DNA from: Fimbriimonadaceae bacterium
GTDB lineage: Bacteria; Armatimonadota; Fimbriimonadia; Fimbriimonadales; Fimbriimonadaceae
Length of the DNA: 64,000 nt
Assembly: GCA_019454145.1 (NCBI GenBank)
Contig: CP075366.1
Span: 1,591,564 to 1,655,563 of the forward strand
Direction of reading: 5' to 3'
Every line of letters starts with the position of its first letter. The first letter of the stretch is position 1. The position numbers and the translations under genes are program-made. Positions 1 to 9,107 of this stretch are shown in pieces. The notes under the pieces are model-generated. The model made no database searches. It had not been told where the DNA came from and was given only the letters and a program-made list of their open reading frames with translations.

Positions 1-750
1 GGCCTTTACATGATTGAAAACATGGAAAAGTGCGACTCTATCAAGTTGTACTGCGGTGTTCTGCCCCAAAATCCTAAGCCACCGTTCAACTACAAGTTGA
101 CCTTTAACATGGAAGGTTTGGTCACTGAATATGATTACGAGGCTATCGTTCTCCGTAATGGAGAAATCGCTACCGTACCAACCTTGACTGAAGTAGAAGA
201 TTTGCATATCAAGCAGTTAGGCGATATGGAAGCGTTTGTGACATCTGGTGGTACTTCAACCGCTCCTCACACACTGAAGGGCAAAGTCACCAACTACGAA
301 TACAAAACGATCCGCTTCCCAGGTCACGCTCATTTGATGAAAATCTTCAAGGATTTCGGCTTCTGGAACGAAAACAAAATCAATGTCAAAGGTACTGAAG
401 TTGTGCCGAAGGATGTGTTCAACGCAACGTTTGGCCCTGAACTCGAAAAGTTTGTTGACCAAGATTTGTGCGCGGTGCGCGGCGTTGGTGTAGGAACTGA
501 TAACGGTCAACCCACGCGAATCCAAATCGACATCTTTGATAAGCAATGCCCTGATACCGGATTCACTTCCATGGAGCGATTGACTGGATTCAGCACGAGC
601 ATCATTGCTCAAGAGGTCGTTCAAGGAAATGTTGAAAAGGGTGCCGTTCGCTACGAAAACGCAATGCGCGGAACCGACTTTTTGAAAGAACTCCATCGCC
701 GCGGAATAGATATTCAAATTCAAAAAACTACGGAAACTGTTTTTAACTAA
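1..750 (+). CDS. Saccharopine dehydrogenase-like oxidoreductase, C-terminal part (5' truncated by window)
   Basis: The reading frame is open to the first base of the window, so the gene starts upstream and only about its last 249 codons are seen. The visible part resembles the C-terminal catalytic/dimerisation region of the saccharopine dehydrogenase / lysine 6-dehydrogenase family, which follows an NAD(P)-binding Rossmann domain. The TVPTLTEVEDL and RFPGHAHLMK stretches match the pattern seen in these C-terminal domains. No nucleotide-binding motif is visible because that half lies outside the window. By family it would be a soluble NAD(P)-dependent enzyme of amino acid metabolism; the exact substrate cannot be read. 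A strong hairpin terminator follows the stop codon by 11 bases, so this gene ends its transcription unit. Confidence 0.68.
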   Translation, partial: GLYMIENMEKCDSIKLYCGVLPQNPKPPFNYKLTFNMEGLVTEYDYEAIVLRNGEIATVPTLTEVEDLHIKQLGDMEAFVTSGGTSTAPHTLKGKVTNYEYKTIRFPGHAHLMKIFKDFGFWNENKINVKGTEVVPKDVFNATFGPELEKFVDQDLCAVRGVGVGTDNGQPTRIQIDIFDKQCPDTGFTSMERLTGFSTSIIAQEVVQGNVEKGAVRYENAMRGTDFLKELHRRGIDIQIQKTTETVFN

Positions 751-761
751 GCCCGTTTTGT

Positions 762-796
762 AAAATCCTGGTGACAAATATGTCACCAGGATTTTT
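762..796 (+). terminator. Intrinsic terminator after the saccharopine dehydrogenase-like gene
   Basis: A perfect 15-bp stem (762-776 pairing with 781-795) with a four-base loop aata is followed by a short T run. It lies directly downstream of the first gene and upstream of the cytochrome promoter region. Confidence 0.9.
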
Positions 797-809
797 GTTG
801 ACTAATTTG

Positions 810-849
810 TTGAACTCTTTTCTGGCGTAATTCGTTACAATGTGTAACG
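810..849 (+). promoter_or_regulatory. Candidate promoter with overlapping palindromic operator
   Basis: A TTGAAC hexamer (810-815) and a TACAAT hexamer (836-841) are 20 bp apart, which is longer than the usual 17. The palindrome CGTTACA-atg-TGTAACG (833-849) overlaps the candidate -10 box and ends four bases before the start codon of the first cytochrome gene. No Shine-Dalgarno sequence fits in that space, so the transcript may be leaderless or nearly so. This is inference from sequence alone. Confidence 0.45.
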
Positions 850-853
850 CGTT

Positions 854-1237
854 ATGAAAACAGCTCTTTTCTGCTTGGCCGCCGCATTGTTGGGAACGTC
901 GGCAAGTATCACTCCTGCGCAAACTAAGGTTCAAGAAGAATCCAAAGTGAGTTTTGCCAAAGAGATCCAACCCATTATTAAGCAAAGCTGTCTGCGATGC
1001 CATGCCGGCGACCGAGCTTCCAAGGGTCTTGACCTAAGCACGCACGAGGGCTTGATGAAAGGCACACGATTCGGCAAAGTTGTTATCGCAGGAAAAAGTG
1101 CGGAAAGCGTTCTCTATAAAGCGATCAAGGGCCTGCCCGGTGGAAGCAAGATGCCCCCCGGTCGTAATCCATCTCTGACGGACGCAAACATATCGCTCAT
1201 TGCAAAGTGGATCGACCAGGGAGCATTGAAGAATTAA
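854..1237 (+). CDS. Exported monoheme c-type cytochrome (PSCyt1-like)
   Basis: A 127-residue protein with an N-terminal signal peptide (hydrophobic residues about 4-22) and one c-type heme site, C46-L-R-C49-H50. The GGSKM100PPG stretch supplies a likely axial methionine. The order CxxCH, then a GLDLSTHEGLMKG segment, then KMPPG is that of the planctomycete-type cytochrome domain PSCyt1. These domains normally sit at the start of large DUF1549/DUF1553 proteins; here it is free-standing. Heme attachment puts it in the periplasm. The next gene, one base downstream, is a lipoprotein paralogue, so the two probably form an operon. The redox partner is unknown. Confidence 0.82.
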   Translation: MKTALFCLAAALLGTSASITPAQTKVQEESKVSFAKEIQPIIKQSCLRCHAGDRASKGLDLSTHEGLMKGTRFGKVVIAGKSAESVLYKAIKGLPGGSKMPPGRNPSLTDANISLIAKWIDQGALKN

Positions 1238-1238
1238 C

Positions 1239-1643
1239 GTGAAGAGTTTCATACCCCTTCTCATCGCCGCCGGAATTTTTTCCTTGGTGGCTTGTGCTCA
1301 ACAACCAGAACCTGAAGCTGCTCCAGATTCAGGTACAGCTTCAGCCACCAAAACATTTAGCGCCAATGTGCAACCGATCCTCACTAAAAACTGCGTGAGT
1401 TGTCACTCTGGTGATAAGCCAGCGGAAGGGCTGAATCTTGAATCTTATGATGGCCTAGCAAAGGGCATACATAACGGGCGCGAAGCGGCATTTGTGGCTG
1501 GCAAAAGCTCCGAAAGCATGATCGTCAAGGTTCTCACCGGCGACGGTGCCAAGCAAATGCCACCTGATAAGAACGATGCTGTTTCAGCCGAAGATGTGGC
1601 AACCATCGCCGCTTGGGTAGATGCTGGCGCGAAAAACGACTAA
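1239..1643 (+). CDS. Lipoprotein c-type cytochrome (PSCyt1-like), paralogue of preceding gene
   Basis: A 134-residue protein read from a GTG start one base after the upstream stop, so translation is probably coupled. Residues 1-19 form a lipoprotein signal with a lipobox ending LVAC19, so the mature protein should be membrane-anchored. One heme c site, C52-V-S-C55-H56, is followed by a KQM107PPDK segment with the likely axial Met. The layout matches the preceding gene: one cytochrome appears soluble and exported, the other lipid-anchored. An acidic, proline- and alanine-rich linker (residues 20-40) separates anchor and heme domain. The pair could pass electrons between the membrane and the periplasm, which is inference. 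Confidence 0.82.
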   Translation: MKSFIPLLIAAGIFSLVACAQQPEPEAAPDSGTASATKTFSANVQPILTKNCVSCHSGDKPAEGLNLESYDGLAKGIHNGREAAFVAGKSSESMIVKVLTGDGAKQMPPDKNDAVSAEDVATIAAWVDAGAKND

Positions 1644-1661
1644 AGTCAACTAGAACTGAAA

Positions 1662-1694
1662 AACACCAGCGACTATATGCCGCTGGTGTTTTTT
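1662..1694. terminator. Bidirectional terminator between cytochrome and GNAT genes
   Basis: A perfect 10-bp stem (1662-1671 with 1681-1690) has T runs on both sides (TTTT on plus, TTTTTC on minus). It overlaps the 3' end of the convergent acetyltransferase gene and serves both transcription units. Confidence 0.88.
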
Positions 1695-2191
1695 ATTGGG
1701 CGACCTAATATCACACTTTTGTAGTTGACCGACGGGCGCCAGTCTGCCTCGCCAACAATTTTAAATCCCCATTTCCGGTACATAGCAATCAGATCGCGGG
1801 CGAGTTCACTTGTATCACATGCTAACATGGTTGCTCCCCATTCTCGGCCCCGACGTTCTGCCACTTCCAGTAGCAATTTGCCGATTCCTTTTCCTTGGTG
1901 GATTGGTTCAATTGCGAATTGACCAAACGCGCAGGGCTTTTTGTTTCGATAGTAGTCGCAACCCGTTTGCTCGCCCGGAGCAAAAATCGTGATCGTTCCA
2001 ACCACTTGCCCGTCCAATTCGGCACACCAGCTTTCTCCTTCGCTTAAGCGCTCTTCGGTTGTTGCTACGCTTTGTGTGGTTGCAATGTAGTTCAACCCCT
2101 GGTCAGCAAGGCGACGGTAAGCACGGTGAATCATCTCCGTGAGCGCCACGACATCGTCGTCTTCAGTCCATTGGCGGATCACAATTTCCAC
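1673..2191 (-). CDS. GNAT family N-acetyltransferase
   Basis: About 172 residues with the GNAT fold signature: a core beta strand (VVGTITIF), then the acetyl-CoA pyrophosphate-binding motif Q-G-K-G-I-G-K-L-L, and a C-terminal segment (MYRKWGFKIVGE) typical of motif B. It should transfer an acetyl group from acetyl-CoA to an amine; the acceptor cannot be deduced. The start is uncertain: a GTG at 2191 and a TTG one codon earlier are both possible and neither has a clear ribosome-binding site. The gene is monocistronic, divergent from the phosphatase gene and convergent with the cytochromes. Confidence 0.85.
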   Translation of the reverse strand: MEIVIRQWTEDDDVVALTEMIHRAYRRLADQGLNYIATTQSVATTEERLSEGESWCAELDGQVVGTITIFAPGEQTGCDYYRNKKPCAFGQFAIEPIHQGKGIGKLLLEVAERRGREWGATMLACDTSELARDLIAMYRKWGFKIVGEADWRPSVNYKSVILGRPIKNTSGI

Positions 2192-2284
2192 CAAATAAGT
2201 TTACGCAAAGTCACATTGTTAAGTTCTGGATAACGCACCCGATAAACCCTTAACAATCTATCTGAGAGCGAGTAGACTCGAATC

Positions 2285-3805
2285 ATGAAGCTTTCTCGAC
2301 GATCACTGATTGGTGCTGGTTTAACGGGTGCCGCCGCCTCGGCATTTGGAATTAGTGGCATCCCTATCATTCCCGAAAACAAACCTAAGCAAGTCAAGAA
2401 CATCATTTTCTGCGTGGTGGATGGTATGGCAATGCAAACCCTTTCAATGGCTGACCAACTGCACCAGATGATTTACGGAAAGCAATCGTACTGGGCATGG
2501 TTGATGGAGCAGGATTTCGCGGTCAACGGCCTGGAAGAAACGCGATCGCTCAGTTCAATCGTAACGGACTCTTCGGCCGCAAGTTCAACCTGGGGCAGTG
2601 GGCGACGTATTTGGAACGGTCAAGTCAACGTGTTCCCAGACGGAACCAAATTGCGCACTCTAACAAGTCTCATGAGCGAAGCAGGTGTGAAATGCGGACT
2701 TGTGACGACGACAACCATGACCCACGCAACTCCGGCCGGGTTTGCCGTGAATTCAATGCGACGCGATGACGAGCCAGGTATCGCGGAAAAGTATATTGCG
2801 GCGGGTGTTGATATTTTGATGGGCGGGGGTGATCGCCACTTTTCCGCCGCGAAGCGAAAAGATAAAAAAGATGCCTACGCGGATTATCAGCGTGCAGGAT
2901 ACACGATCGCAAAATCTCGCGACGAAGTAATCGGTTGGAAAGGCAAAAAGCTTCTTGGAATTTTCAGTGACAGTCACACACCTTATTCGGTAGACCGCAA
3001 CAACAGTGATGAACTCCGTAAAACGGTGCCGACACTTGCCGAAATGGCAACCATAGCTATTGATAACCTAAAGGGTTCGCCTAACGGATTTCTTCTACAA
3101 ATTGAAGGTGGCAAGGTAGACCACGGTGGACACGCCAACGATGTGGCGGCTCTGCTTTATGATCAACTCGCATTTGAAGAAGCAGTCAAAGTCGCAGTTG
3201 ATTTTGCTCTGAAGGATGGCGAGACGCTTGTGATTATCACCGCCGATCACGCGACTGGCGGCCCATCGCTCAACGGAGCGGGCGATGAATATTTCGATAG
3301 CACTGCTGGTTTACACACTGTCATGGGAATGAAAGCCAGTTATGGGGTCATTCAAAGTGATTTGGGCAAAACACCGACCGATAAGATGGTTCAGGATGTA
3401 ATCGAAAATCGCCTTGGCCTGCAACTCAAAACTGAAGAAGCGGCGGCAATTTCTGGCGCACTTGCCAACAAATATGCCTTTGGGCTTTCCGAGTTCCAAC
3501 GCAGTTTTAGCAGCACCCTAGGAACGATATTAGGCAACCACTCTAAGATTACTTGGACAAGTGGCAACCACACTTCAGATCACGTCATGCTCACTGCGGT
3601 TGGCCCAGGAAATGAATTTGCTTCGGGCCTCACCAAAAACATGCATTTATTCGACATCATGCTTGCCGCGAAAGGCTTGAAGCATTCAAATCCCACAATG
3701 AGTTTTGAAGATGCGAAAATGCACTACGACAAGATGAAAGAATCACAAAAAACGGATGTTGTTGCCGCGCACGCATCACCGGAAGAACTGAATCTTTGGC
3801 AGTAG
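2285..3805 (+). CDS. Tat-exported alkaline phosphatase
   Basis: A 506-residue member of the PhoA-type alkaline phosphatase family. The N-terminus (MKLSRRSLIGAG then a hydrophobic alanine-rich stretch) is a twin-arginine signal peptide, fitting export of a folded metalloenzyme. Asp46 (VVDGMA) is the N-terminal metal ligand. The nucleophile motif is TDSSAAS with Ser96. Further metal-site segments are EGGKVDHGGHAND, TADHATGG and the late SGNHTSDHVML, in family order. It would hydrolyse phosphomonoesters in the periplasm to release phosphate. No pho box was recognised upstream, so phosphate control is not shown. An inverted repeat separates it from lepA. Confidence 0.93.
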   Translation: MKLSRRSLIGAGLTGAAASAFGISGIPIIPENKPKQVKNIIFCVVDGMAMQTLSMADQLHQMIYGKQSYWAWLMEQDFAVNGLEETRSLSSIVTDSSAASSTWGSGRRIWNGQVNVFPDGTKLRTLTSLMSEAGVKCGLVTTTTMTHATPAGFAVNSMRRDDEPGIAEKYIAAGVDILMGGGDRHFSAAKRKDKKDAYADYQRAGYTIAKSRDEVIGWKGKKLLGIFSDSHTPYSVDRNNSDELRKTVPTLAEMATIAIDNLKGSPNGFLLQIEGGKVDHGGHANDVAALLYDQLAFEEAVKVAVDFALKDGETLVIITADHATGGPSLNGAGDEYFDSTAGLHTVMGMKASYGVIQSDLGKTPTDKMVQDVIENRLGLQLKTEEAAAISGALANKYAFGLSEFQRSFSSTLGTILGNHSKITWTSGNHTSDHVMLTAVGPGNEFASGLTKNMHLFDIMLAAKGLKHSNPTMSFEDAKMHYDKMKESQKTDVVAAHASPEELNLWQ

Positions 3806-3840
3806 ATTCTAACGGCCCACGGGCTTGCGTTCCATACCCT

Positions 3841-3873
3841 GGGTGGATTGATTCCAGCGAGTAAAATCCACCC
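3841..3873. repeat. Inverted repeat between phosphatase and lepA
   Basis: GGGTGGAT at 3841-3848 is mirrored by ATCCACCC at 3866-3873 with a 17-base loop. No T run follows, so it is not a canonical terminator. It may fold in the 5' leader of lepA, 18 bases before its start codon. Confidence 0.5.
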
Positions 3874-3891
3874 CGACCCACGCAAACCCCT

Positions 3892-5688
3892 ATGGATCAA
3901 TCTCGCATCCGCAATTTCTGCATCATCGCTCACATCGATCACGGCAAGTCTACACTTGCGGATCGAATTCTTGAGTTTTGCGGAGCCGTGCGTGGAACCG
4001 CTCAAGAGCAGATGCTCGACACGATGGAATTGGAGCGGGAACGTGGCATCACCATCAAAATGACCGCCGTAAGGATGGAATACACGGCAAAAGATGGCCA
4101 AACCTATCAATTTAATCTGATTGATACCCCTGGCCATGTTGACTTTACTTACGAAGTATCCCGCGCGCTTTATGCATGCGAAGGCGCGATCTTAATTGTC
4201 GATAGCACGCAAGGCGTCGAAGCCCAAACCATCGCCAATGCCAACATGGCGATGAACCAGAACCTTGAAATCATCCCCGTGGTGAACAAGATGGATCTTC
4301 CCCATGCCGACCTCGACATGGCGAAGGACGAGATCGAAAATACGCTAATGATTGATGCCAGCGAAGCGATTCCATGTTCGGCAAAAACTGGCATGGGGAT
4401 TCAAGACATCCTTGAAGCTGTTGTTCAGAGGGTTCCCGCACCGAAAGGCGATTCAAAAGCTCCGCTCAGAGCACTCATTTTTGATAGCCACTTTGATACT
4501 TACCAAGGCGCGGTTGCGTATTGCCGAGTAATTGACGGTGCCGTCAAACCAGGCGACAAAATCAAGATGATGTCCACGGGCAAATCGTTCGACGTGGACG
4601 AGGTTGGCGTTTTTCGTCCCCGATTGGAACGAGGACTCTCACTCGAAACCGGCGAAGTTGGGTTTCTCACCGGTGCGATCAAAACTATCGGGGACGCCAG
4701 CGTCGGCGACACAATTACGCAAGCAGAAAATCCCGCTGAAATCCCGCTGCCTGGTTACCGCAAAGCCAAATCAATGGTCTACTGTGGGCTGTACCCCACC
4801 GATAGCGACCAATACGAAGACCTGCGCGATGCGATTCAAAAGCTCCAACTCAACGACGCTTCGCTGGAATACGAACCAGAAACATCCGCTGCGCTCGGAT
4901 TTGGGTTCCGCTGCGGATTCCTTGGTTTGCTCCACATGGATATCATGCGCGAGCGGCTTGAGCGAGAATTCGATCTCGACCTCATCCTCACCGCACCGAG
5001 TGTGGACTACCACGTTTTCAAAACCGATGGAGCGATGCTCCATATCTCAAACCCCTCGGAACTGCCTCCAAGCAACCACATTGCGAGCATCGAAGAACCA
5101 GTTGTGAGCGCGACCATCATGGCCCCTAATGAATGGGTCGGCGCGGTAATGACCCTCTGCCAAGATCGCCGCGGAGTTTACAAACGCACCGAATACATCA
5201 CTCCTACCCGGGCGATGGTTTATTACACTTTGCCGCTTGGCGAAATCCTGCTCGACTTCTTCGACAAACTCAAATCCTCGACTAAAGGATATGCGAGCTT
5301 CGACTATGAATTCGACGGCTACCAGCAGTCAGACTTGGTCAAGGTAGATATTCTGCTCAACGGCGATGCGGTGGATGCGCTCAGTTTTATTGTCAACCGG
5401 CAGTTTAGTTACCAGCGCGGCAAGGCCATTGTGGAGCAACTCCGCAAAGTTGTGCCAAGGCAGCAGTACGAAGTCAAAATTCAGGCGGCGATCGGCGCGA
5501 AGATCATTTCTGCCGATGTGATTAAGCCGTTCCGTAAAAACGTCATTGCAAAGTGCTACGGCGGCGACGTTTCGCGTAAGCGCAAGCTTCTTGAGAAGCA
5601 AAAGAAAGGGAAAAAGCGCATGAAGAACATCGGCTCAATCGAAGTCCCGCAGGAAGCGTTTTTGAGTGTTCTCAAAGTTGCCGAGTAG
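3892..5688 (+). CDS. lepA: Elongation factor 4 (LepA), translational GTPase
   Basis: A 598-residue protein, the usual LepA length. The GTPase domain shows the P-loop AHIDHGKST near residue 13, switch [10 protein letters not shown] and the guanine-specificity motif NKMDLP. The C-terminal part has the LepA-specific segments, including [13 protein letters not shown] and the basic [20 protein letters not shown] region near the end. EF-4 binds ribosomes and acts on elongation or biogenesis at the membrane/cytosol boundary; it is known as a conserved but usually non-essential factor. The gene stands alone, 86 bp after the phosphatase gene, and no canonical terminator follows it. Confidence 0.98.
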   Translation: MDQSRIRNFCIIAHIDHGKSTLADRILEFCGAVRGTAQEQMLDTMELERERGITIKMTAVRMEYTAKDGQTYQFNLIDTPGHVDFTYEVSRALYACEGAILIVDSTQGVEAQTIANANMAMNQNLEIIPVVNKMDLPHADLDMAKDEIENTLMIDASEAIPCSAKTGMGIQDILEAVVQRVPAPKGDSKAPLRALIFDSHFDTYQGAVAYCRVIDGAVKPGDKIKMMSTGKSFDVDEVGVFRPRLERGLSLETGEVGFLTGAIKTIGDASVGDTITQAENPAEIPLPGYRKAKSMVYCGLYPTDSDQYEDLRDAIQKLQLNDASLEYEPETSAALGFGFRCGFLGLLHMDIMRERLEREFDLDLILTAPSVDYHVFKTDGAMLHISNPSELPPSNHIASIEEPVVSATIMAPNEWVGAVMTLCQDRRGVYKRTEYITPTRAMVYYTLPLGEILLDFFDKLKSSTKGYASFDYEFDGYQQSDLVKVDILLNGDAVDALSFIVNRQFSYQRGKAIVEQLRKVVPRQQYEVKIQAAIGAKIISADVIKPFRKNVIAKCYGGDVSRKRKLLEKQKKGKKRMKNIGSIEVPQEAFLSVLKVAE

Positions 5689-5785
5689 AATCTTTGCCAG
5701 GCAAAAATACCAGTAATGCTTTCCGATTCACCGACTTCAAGCATTCTTAACCTGAATCTGATAAAGTAATGATGAGAGGTTGATT

Positions 5786-6499
5786 ATGAGAATTCGAACT
5801 GGACTATTGGTTTTTGTTTTGGGCGCGGTTGCTACTACGGCCCATGCAACAATTTTAATTGACGACTTTACTAGCGGATTCAACTCTGGTTCCACGACGA
5901 CAGGTTTCTATTATGATACTGCCGCCGGTGCCGCTATCGGTGGACACCGATACATTGATCACCGGTTCTTTCTGAATCCGTTGCTTCGTCCCATTTCCAC
6001 CGAAGTGAATGCCGCAACTCCGGGAAATCTGTTCATCGAAGCGGGATCGGGTGTAGATGGTCAAGCCTTTGCGGTTTGGGCGGGCAGGGTTGTTGGCGCG
6101 CCAAATTCCGGCCCCGGCGGTTTAGGTCGCAACCAATTTGATGGGCTTGATTTGGATCTTACGGGAGAAGCTGGCATTCGGGTTGATTACATTAACAACG
6201 ACCAAAGCAACACTCGACTCTATATTGAAGTTTGGGACAGCAATTTCAATGTTAACTCGGTTTTATTCACACCGCTCGCGGCGGGCAATGGAAGCTTCTT
6301 CGCTAACTTCTCATCTTTTGTGGTCTTCCAGGGTACTGGTGTTAATTACGCTGACATTCAAGGGATTGCTATCGGGCTTGACTTGCCGACTGGCAACGAC
6401 ATCACGATCACCAATGTTTCAGCCGTTCCAGAGCCAGCAACAATGGTTGCCCTTGGACTTGGCTTAGCAGCATTGGCACGACGAAAGCGAAAAGCTTAA
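5786..6499 (+). CDS. PEP-CTERM sorted exported protein
   Basis: A protein of about 237 residues. The ATG at 5786 is chosen because GAGAGG (5774-5779) sits six bases upstream; a TTG two codons earlier is less likely. A signal peptide (residues 1-22, ending in AHA) is followed by a glycine/asparagine-rich body without cysteines. The C-terminus carries the exosortase sorting signal: VPEPATM, then a hydrophobic helix, then the basic tail RRKRKA. PEP-CTERM proteins are exported and processed by an exosortase, usually in exopolysaccharide-producing bacteria. No exosortase gene is in the window. The role of the body is unknown. Confidence 0.88.
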   Translation: MRIRTGLLVFVLGAVATTAHATILIDDFTSGFNSGSTTTGFYYDTAAGAAIGGHRYIDHRFFLNPLLRPISTEVNAATPGNLFIEAGSGVDGQAFAVWAGRVVGAPNSGPGGLGRNQFDGLDLDLTGEAGIRVDYINNDQSNTRLYIEVWDSNFNVNSVLFTPLAAGNGSFFANFSSFVVFQGTGVNYADIQGIAIGLDLPTGNDITITNVSAVPEPATMVALGLGLAALARRKRKA

Positions 6500-6519
6500 A
6501 TCAAACCCTGAACCTCCAA

Positions 6520-6553
6520 AAACCACCCCGACAGTTCGTCGGGGTGGTTTTGC
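6520..6553 (+). terminator. Intrinsic terminator of the PEP-CTERM gene
   Basis: A perfect 13-bp stem (6520-6532 with 6538-6550), five-base loop, then TTTTGC. Its minus-strand side also carries T residues, and it abuts the end of the convergent small gene. Confidence 0.9.
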
Positions 6554-6554
6554 T

Positions 6555-6821
6555 TTATTTAGTATCAGTTTTTAATCGTGTGCCAGATTTGTTTTCCACT
6601 TGAACGGGAATACCGTAACTTCGCACATAAGAAATATCGCTTTTTATTGAGCCTAAGCTATTGCCAATGCCATCCACTTCCCTGGTCATATTTTCGATTG
6701 CTCTTGAAACGTCATCGACCACTTCCTTTTCTGGGGCTGCACTTACCCTCCCCGCCACAAACACGACTGCGAGGCTACTCGCTACGATAAATCCCTTCCA
6801 AAACGCTTTTTGTTCGTTCAT
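6555..6821 (-). CDS. Small membrane-anchored hypothetical protein
   Basis: An 88-residue protein of unrecognised family, read from the ATG at 6821; an in-frame GTG five codons earlier is less likely. Residues 8-27 (FIVASSLAVVFVAGRVSAA) form either a signal peptide or a single membrane helix. The rest is an amphipathic, heptad-like region with charged residues (EVVDDVSRAIENMTREVDGIG) suggesting a short coiled coil outside the membrane. It is divergent from the CPBP protease gene, with only about 50 bp between the starts, so the two share a promoter region. No function can be assigned. Confidence 0.55.
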   Translation of the reverse strand: MNEQKAFWKGFIVASSLAVVFVAGRVSAAPEKEVVDDVSRAIENMTREVDGIGNSLGSIKSDISYVRSYGIPVQVENKSGTRLKTDTK

Positions 6822-6872
6822 AGAATTAAAGTACACGAATTCAACAAGATCGGTCTAAAATGGCTTTTAGAT

Positions 6873-7562
6873 ATGGAGCCTCCTCCTATTGTTGATTTGA
6901 ATAAAGAAAGGCGGCTTGAAATACTTGCGGTTCTGGCAATGCTCGTCGTTCCGGGGATAGTTGAGTCGCTCCTTTCCTTTGCTTACTCAATAAAAATGTC
7001 ACCTATGATAAGTAACACTAATGTGCTCACACGTAGCGTGTGCACGCTTGCCATTCTATGGTTACTTCTTAGGCGATCGCCTTGGTCATTGGCAGATCAT
7101 GGCCTTGGCAAGCTGATACCAAAATATTTCTGGCAAGCAGCCATTCTTGTAGTTCTCATGTTTGTTGCCTATTATGTTTATGGTGACTTCTATTGGGCAG
7201 TACATAGCGTTTTTCCCCAAGTTGAATTTCAGCCATGGTTAAACACCCAACTCTTTCAGCAGTCTAAGGGTCTAGCGGTTCTGATTTTAGTTCCAGCCAT
7301 GATCGCAAACTCGTTTGTTGAGGAGATTGCGATCCGTGGTATTTTGCAAACTCATCTCGTTCACTTCACTCGGTCAGTCGGAGCAGGGATTCTAGTATCA
7401 ACTTTAGCCTTCACTTCTTATCATTTGTACCAAGGAATATTTCCCCTGATTGATATATTTGTACTTGGAATTATTTTTGCCTGGAGTCGCATTCAATTTC
7501 GTTCCTTATGGCCAGCCATCATTGCCCACACCGTTTACAATATTCTGCTTCTAACAATGTGA
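6873..7562 (+). CDS. CPBP family intramembrane metalloprotease (CAAX/Abi type)
   Basis: A 229-residue multi-pass membrane protein. It carries the family's catalytic set: E150-E151-x3-R155 (FVEEIAIRG), a histidine in a following helix (SYH184LY) and the last conserved segment IIAH219TVYN. The family includes eukaryotic Rce1 CAAX proteases and bacterial proteins linked to bacteriocin self-immunity; most bacterial members have unknown substrates. The ATG at 6873 avoids overlap with the divergent small gene; longer starts reaching 6810 would overlap it. The following region has no obvious terminator before the next gene. Confidence 0.88.
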   Translation: MEPPPIVDLNKERRLEILAVLAMLVVPGIVESLLSFAYSIKMSPMISNTNVLTRSVCTLAILWLLLRRSPWSLADHGLGKLIPKYFWQAAILVVLMFVAYYVYGDFYWAVHSVFPQVEFQPWLNTQLFQQSKGLAVLILVPAMIANSFVEEIAIRGILQTHLVHFTRSVGAGILVSTLAFTSYHLYQGIFPLIDIFVLGIIFAWSRIQFRSLWPAIIAHTVYNILLLTM

Positions 7563-7670
7563 CCATCGTAATTAGAGATTTGTACAGCATTTAACGGACA
7601 ACCTTGGTGTGCATATTCCCGCTTGAATTGGAACCAGAACGAGTAAACTGCGCAGGTGTCAATTTCGGCC

Positions 7671-9107
7671 ATGAAGCATCCCATGATTATCCAAGGCGGC
7701 ATGGGAGTGTCTGTCTCTAACTACGTTCTTGCGAACGCAGTCGCCAAAACAGGAAACCTCGGCGTAATTTCGGGCACCGCGATGGATTTGGTTCTCGCCC
7801 GACGCCTCCAACAAGGTGACCCAAACGGTGATTTAAGAGCCGCATTTGACGCGTTCCCTCTGAAAGAAATGGCTGAGCGAGTTTGGAACAAATATTTTGT
7901 TCCTGGCGGTAAAGCAGATTCCAAGCCGTTTATTTCTCGCCCAATGCCAAACATGAACCCTGGCAAGCCGTGGCTTGAACTCACGGTTGTTGCAAATTTT
8001 GTGGAAGTCTGGCTGGCTAAACGAGGGCACTCTAACCCGATTGGAATCAACCTGCTTGAGAAGATTCAACTTCCCCACGTTCCTTCTCTTTTCGGCGCAA
8101 TGCTCGCGGGCGTTGATTACGTTTTGATGGGCGCCGGAATCCCGCGACAAATCCCTGCGGTTCTTGATTCTCTCAGCCAACTCAATTCAACTTCATACCG
8201 AATTGACGTCACAGGGGCTGGCCCAGGCGAAGTTTACGAAACCCAATTTGATCCTAAAGAACTTGGAGAATGGACTACCGATACGCTTAAGCGACCATTC
8301 TTCCTGGCGATTGTAAGCAGCACCGCGTTAGCCCAGAACTTGCTCAAAAAGTGCACGCCTCCTGTGGATGGATTCGTAATAGAAGGGCCTCTCGCTGGCG
8401 GACACAACGCACCTCCTCGGGGCGGAATCACCCTAGACGAAAACAACGAACCGATTTACGGGCCGAAGGATGAAGTCGACCTTCCTTCATTCGCCGCTCT
8501 TGGTGCTCCTTTCTGGCTTGCTGGAGCATACGGCGAACCAGAAATGCTGAACCACGCACTTGAAAATGGTGCGCAAGGCATTCAGGTCGGAACCGCGTTC
8601 GCTTTTTGCAACGAGAGCGGAATTGAGCCAACAATGAAGGCAGAAATTATTCGGCAATGCCTTGCCGGCGAAGTGGAAGTCCATACAAGCGCAGTTGCGT
8701 CTCCCACAGGATTCCCCTTCAAAATCGCGCGGGTCAAAGGCACTCTGAGCGATATTGCCACTTATAAAAATCGAACCAGAATCTGCGATCTCGGTTACCT
8801 TCGCACTTGCTACAAGCAAGAAGACGGAAAAATTGGTTATCGATGCCCCGCAGAACCAGTTGATGACTACCTAAAGAAGGGTGGCTCGATTGAAGACACT
8901 GAAGGGCGGATGTGCGTTTGTAATGGACTCATGTCCACCGTTGACCTTGGTCAAACCAGGAAAGACGGCACTCATGAACCTGTTCTTGTCACGGCGGGTA
9001 ACGACCTCGTAAAAATAGCTCGTTACATTCCTGAAGGTCAAACCGATTACACGGCGGAAGATGTCATCGCAATGCTGACTTCAAAATTACCTGTTTCGGT
9101 TAGCTAA
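7671..9107 (+). CDS. Nitronate monooxygenase / 2-nitropropane dioxygenase-like flavoprotein
   Basis: About 478 residues with the TIM-barrel FMN-binding pattern of the NMO / FabK / PfaD superfamily: an N-terminal MIIQGGMGVSVS, a central VIEGPLAGGHNAP and a later GAQGIQVGTAF. It is longer than classical NMO (about 330-370) and has a cysteine-rich tail (RICDLGYLRTC, YRC, MCVC) that could bind metal. Substrate is uncertain: nitronates or an enoyl-type substrate are both possible in this superfamily. The ATG at 7671 is preferred; a GTG five codons upstream is possible. Its last eight bases overlap the end of the convergent methyltransferase gene. Confidence 0.8.
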   Translation: MKHPMIIQGGMGVSVSNYVLANAVAKTGNLGVISGTAMDLVLARRLQQGDPNGDLRAAFDAFPLKEMAERVWNKYFVPGGKADSKPFISRPMPNMNPGKPWLELTVVANFVEVWLAKRGHSNPIGINLLEKIQLPHVPSLFGAMLAGVDYVLMGAGIPRQIPAVLDSLSQLNSTSYRIDVTGAGPGEVYETQFDPKELGEWTTDTLKRPFFLAIVSSTALAQNLLKKCTPPVDGFVIEGPLAGGHNAPPRGGITLDENNEPIYGPKDEVDLPSFAALGAPFWLAGAYGEPEMLNHALENGAQGIQVGTAFAFCNESGIEPTMKAEIIRQCLAGEVEVHTSAVASPTGFPFKIARVKGTLSDIATYKNRTRICDLGYLRTCYKQEDGKIGYRCPAEPVDDYLKKGGSIEDTEGRMCVCNGLMSTVDLGQTRKDGTHEPVLVTAGNDLVKIARYIPEGQTDYTAEDVIAMLTSKLPVSVS

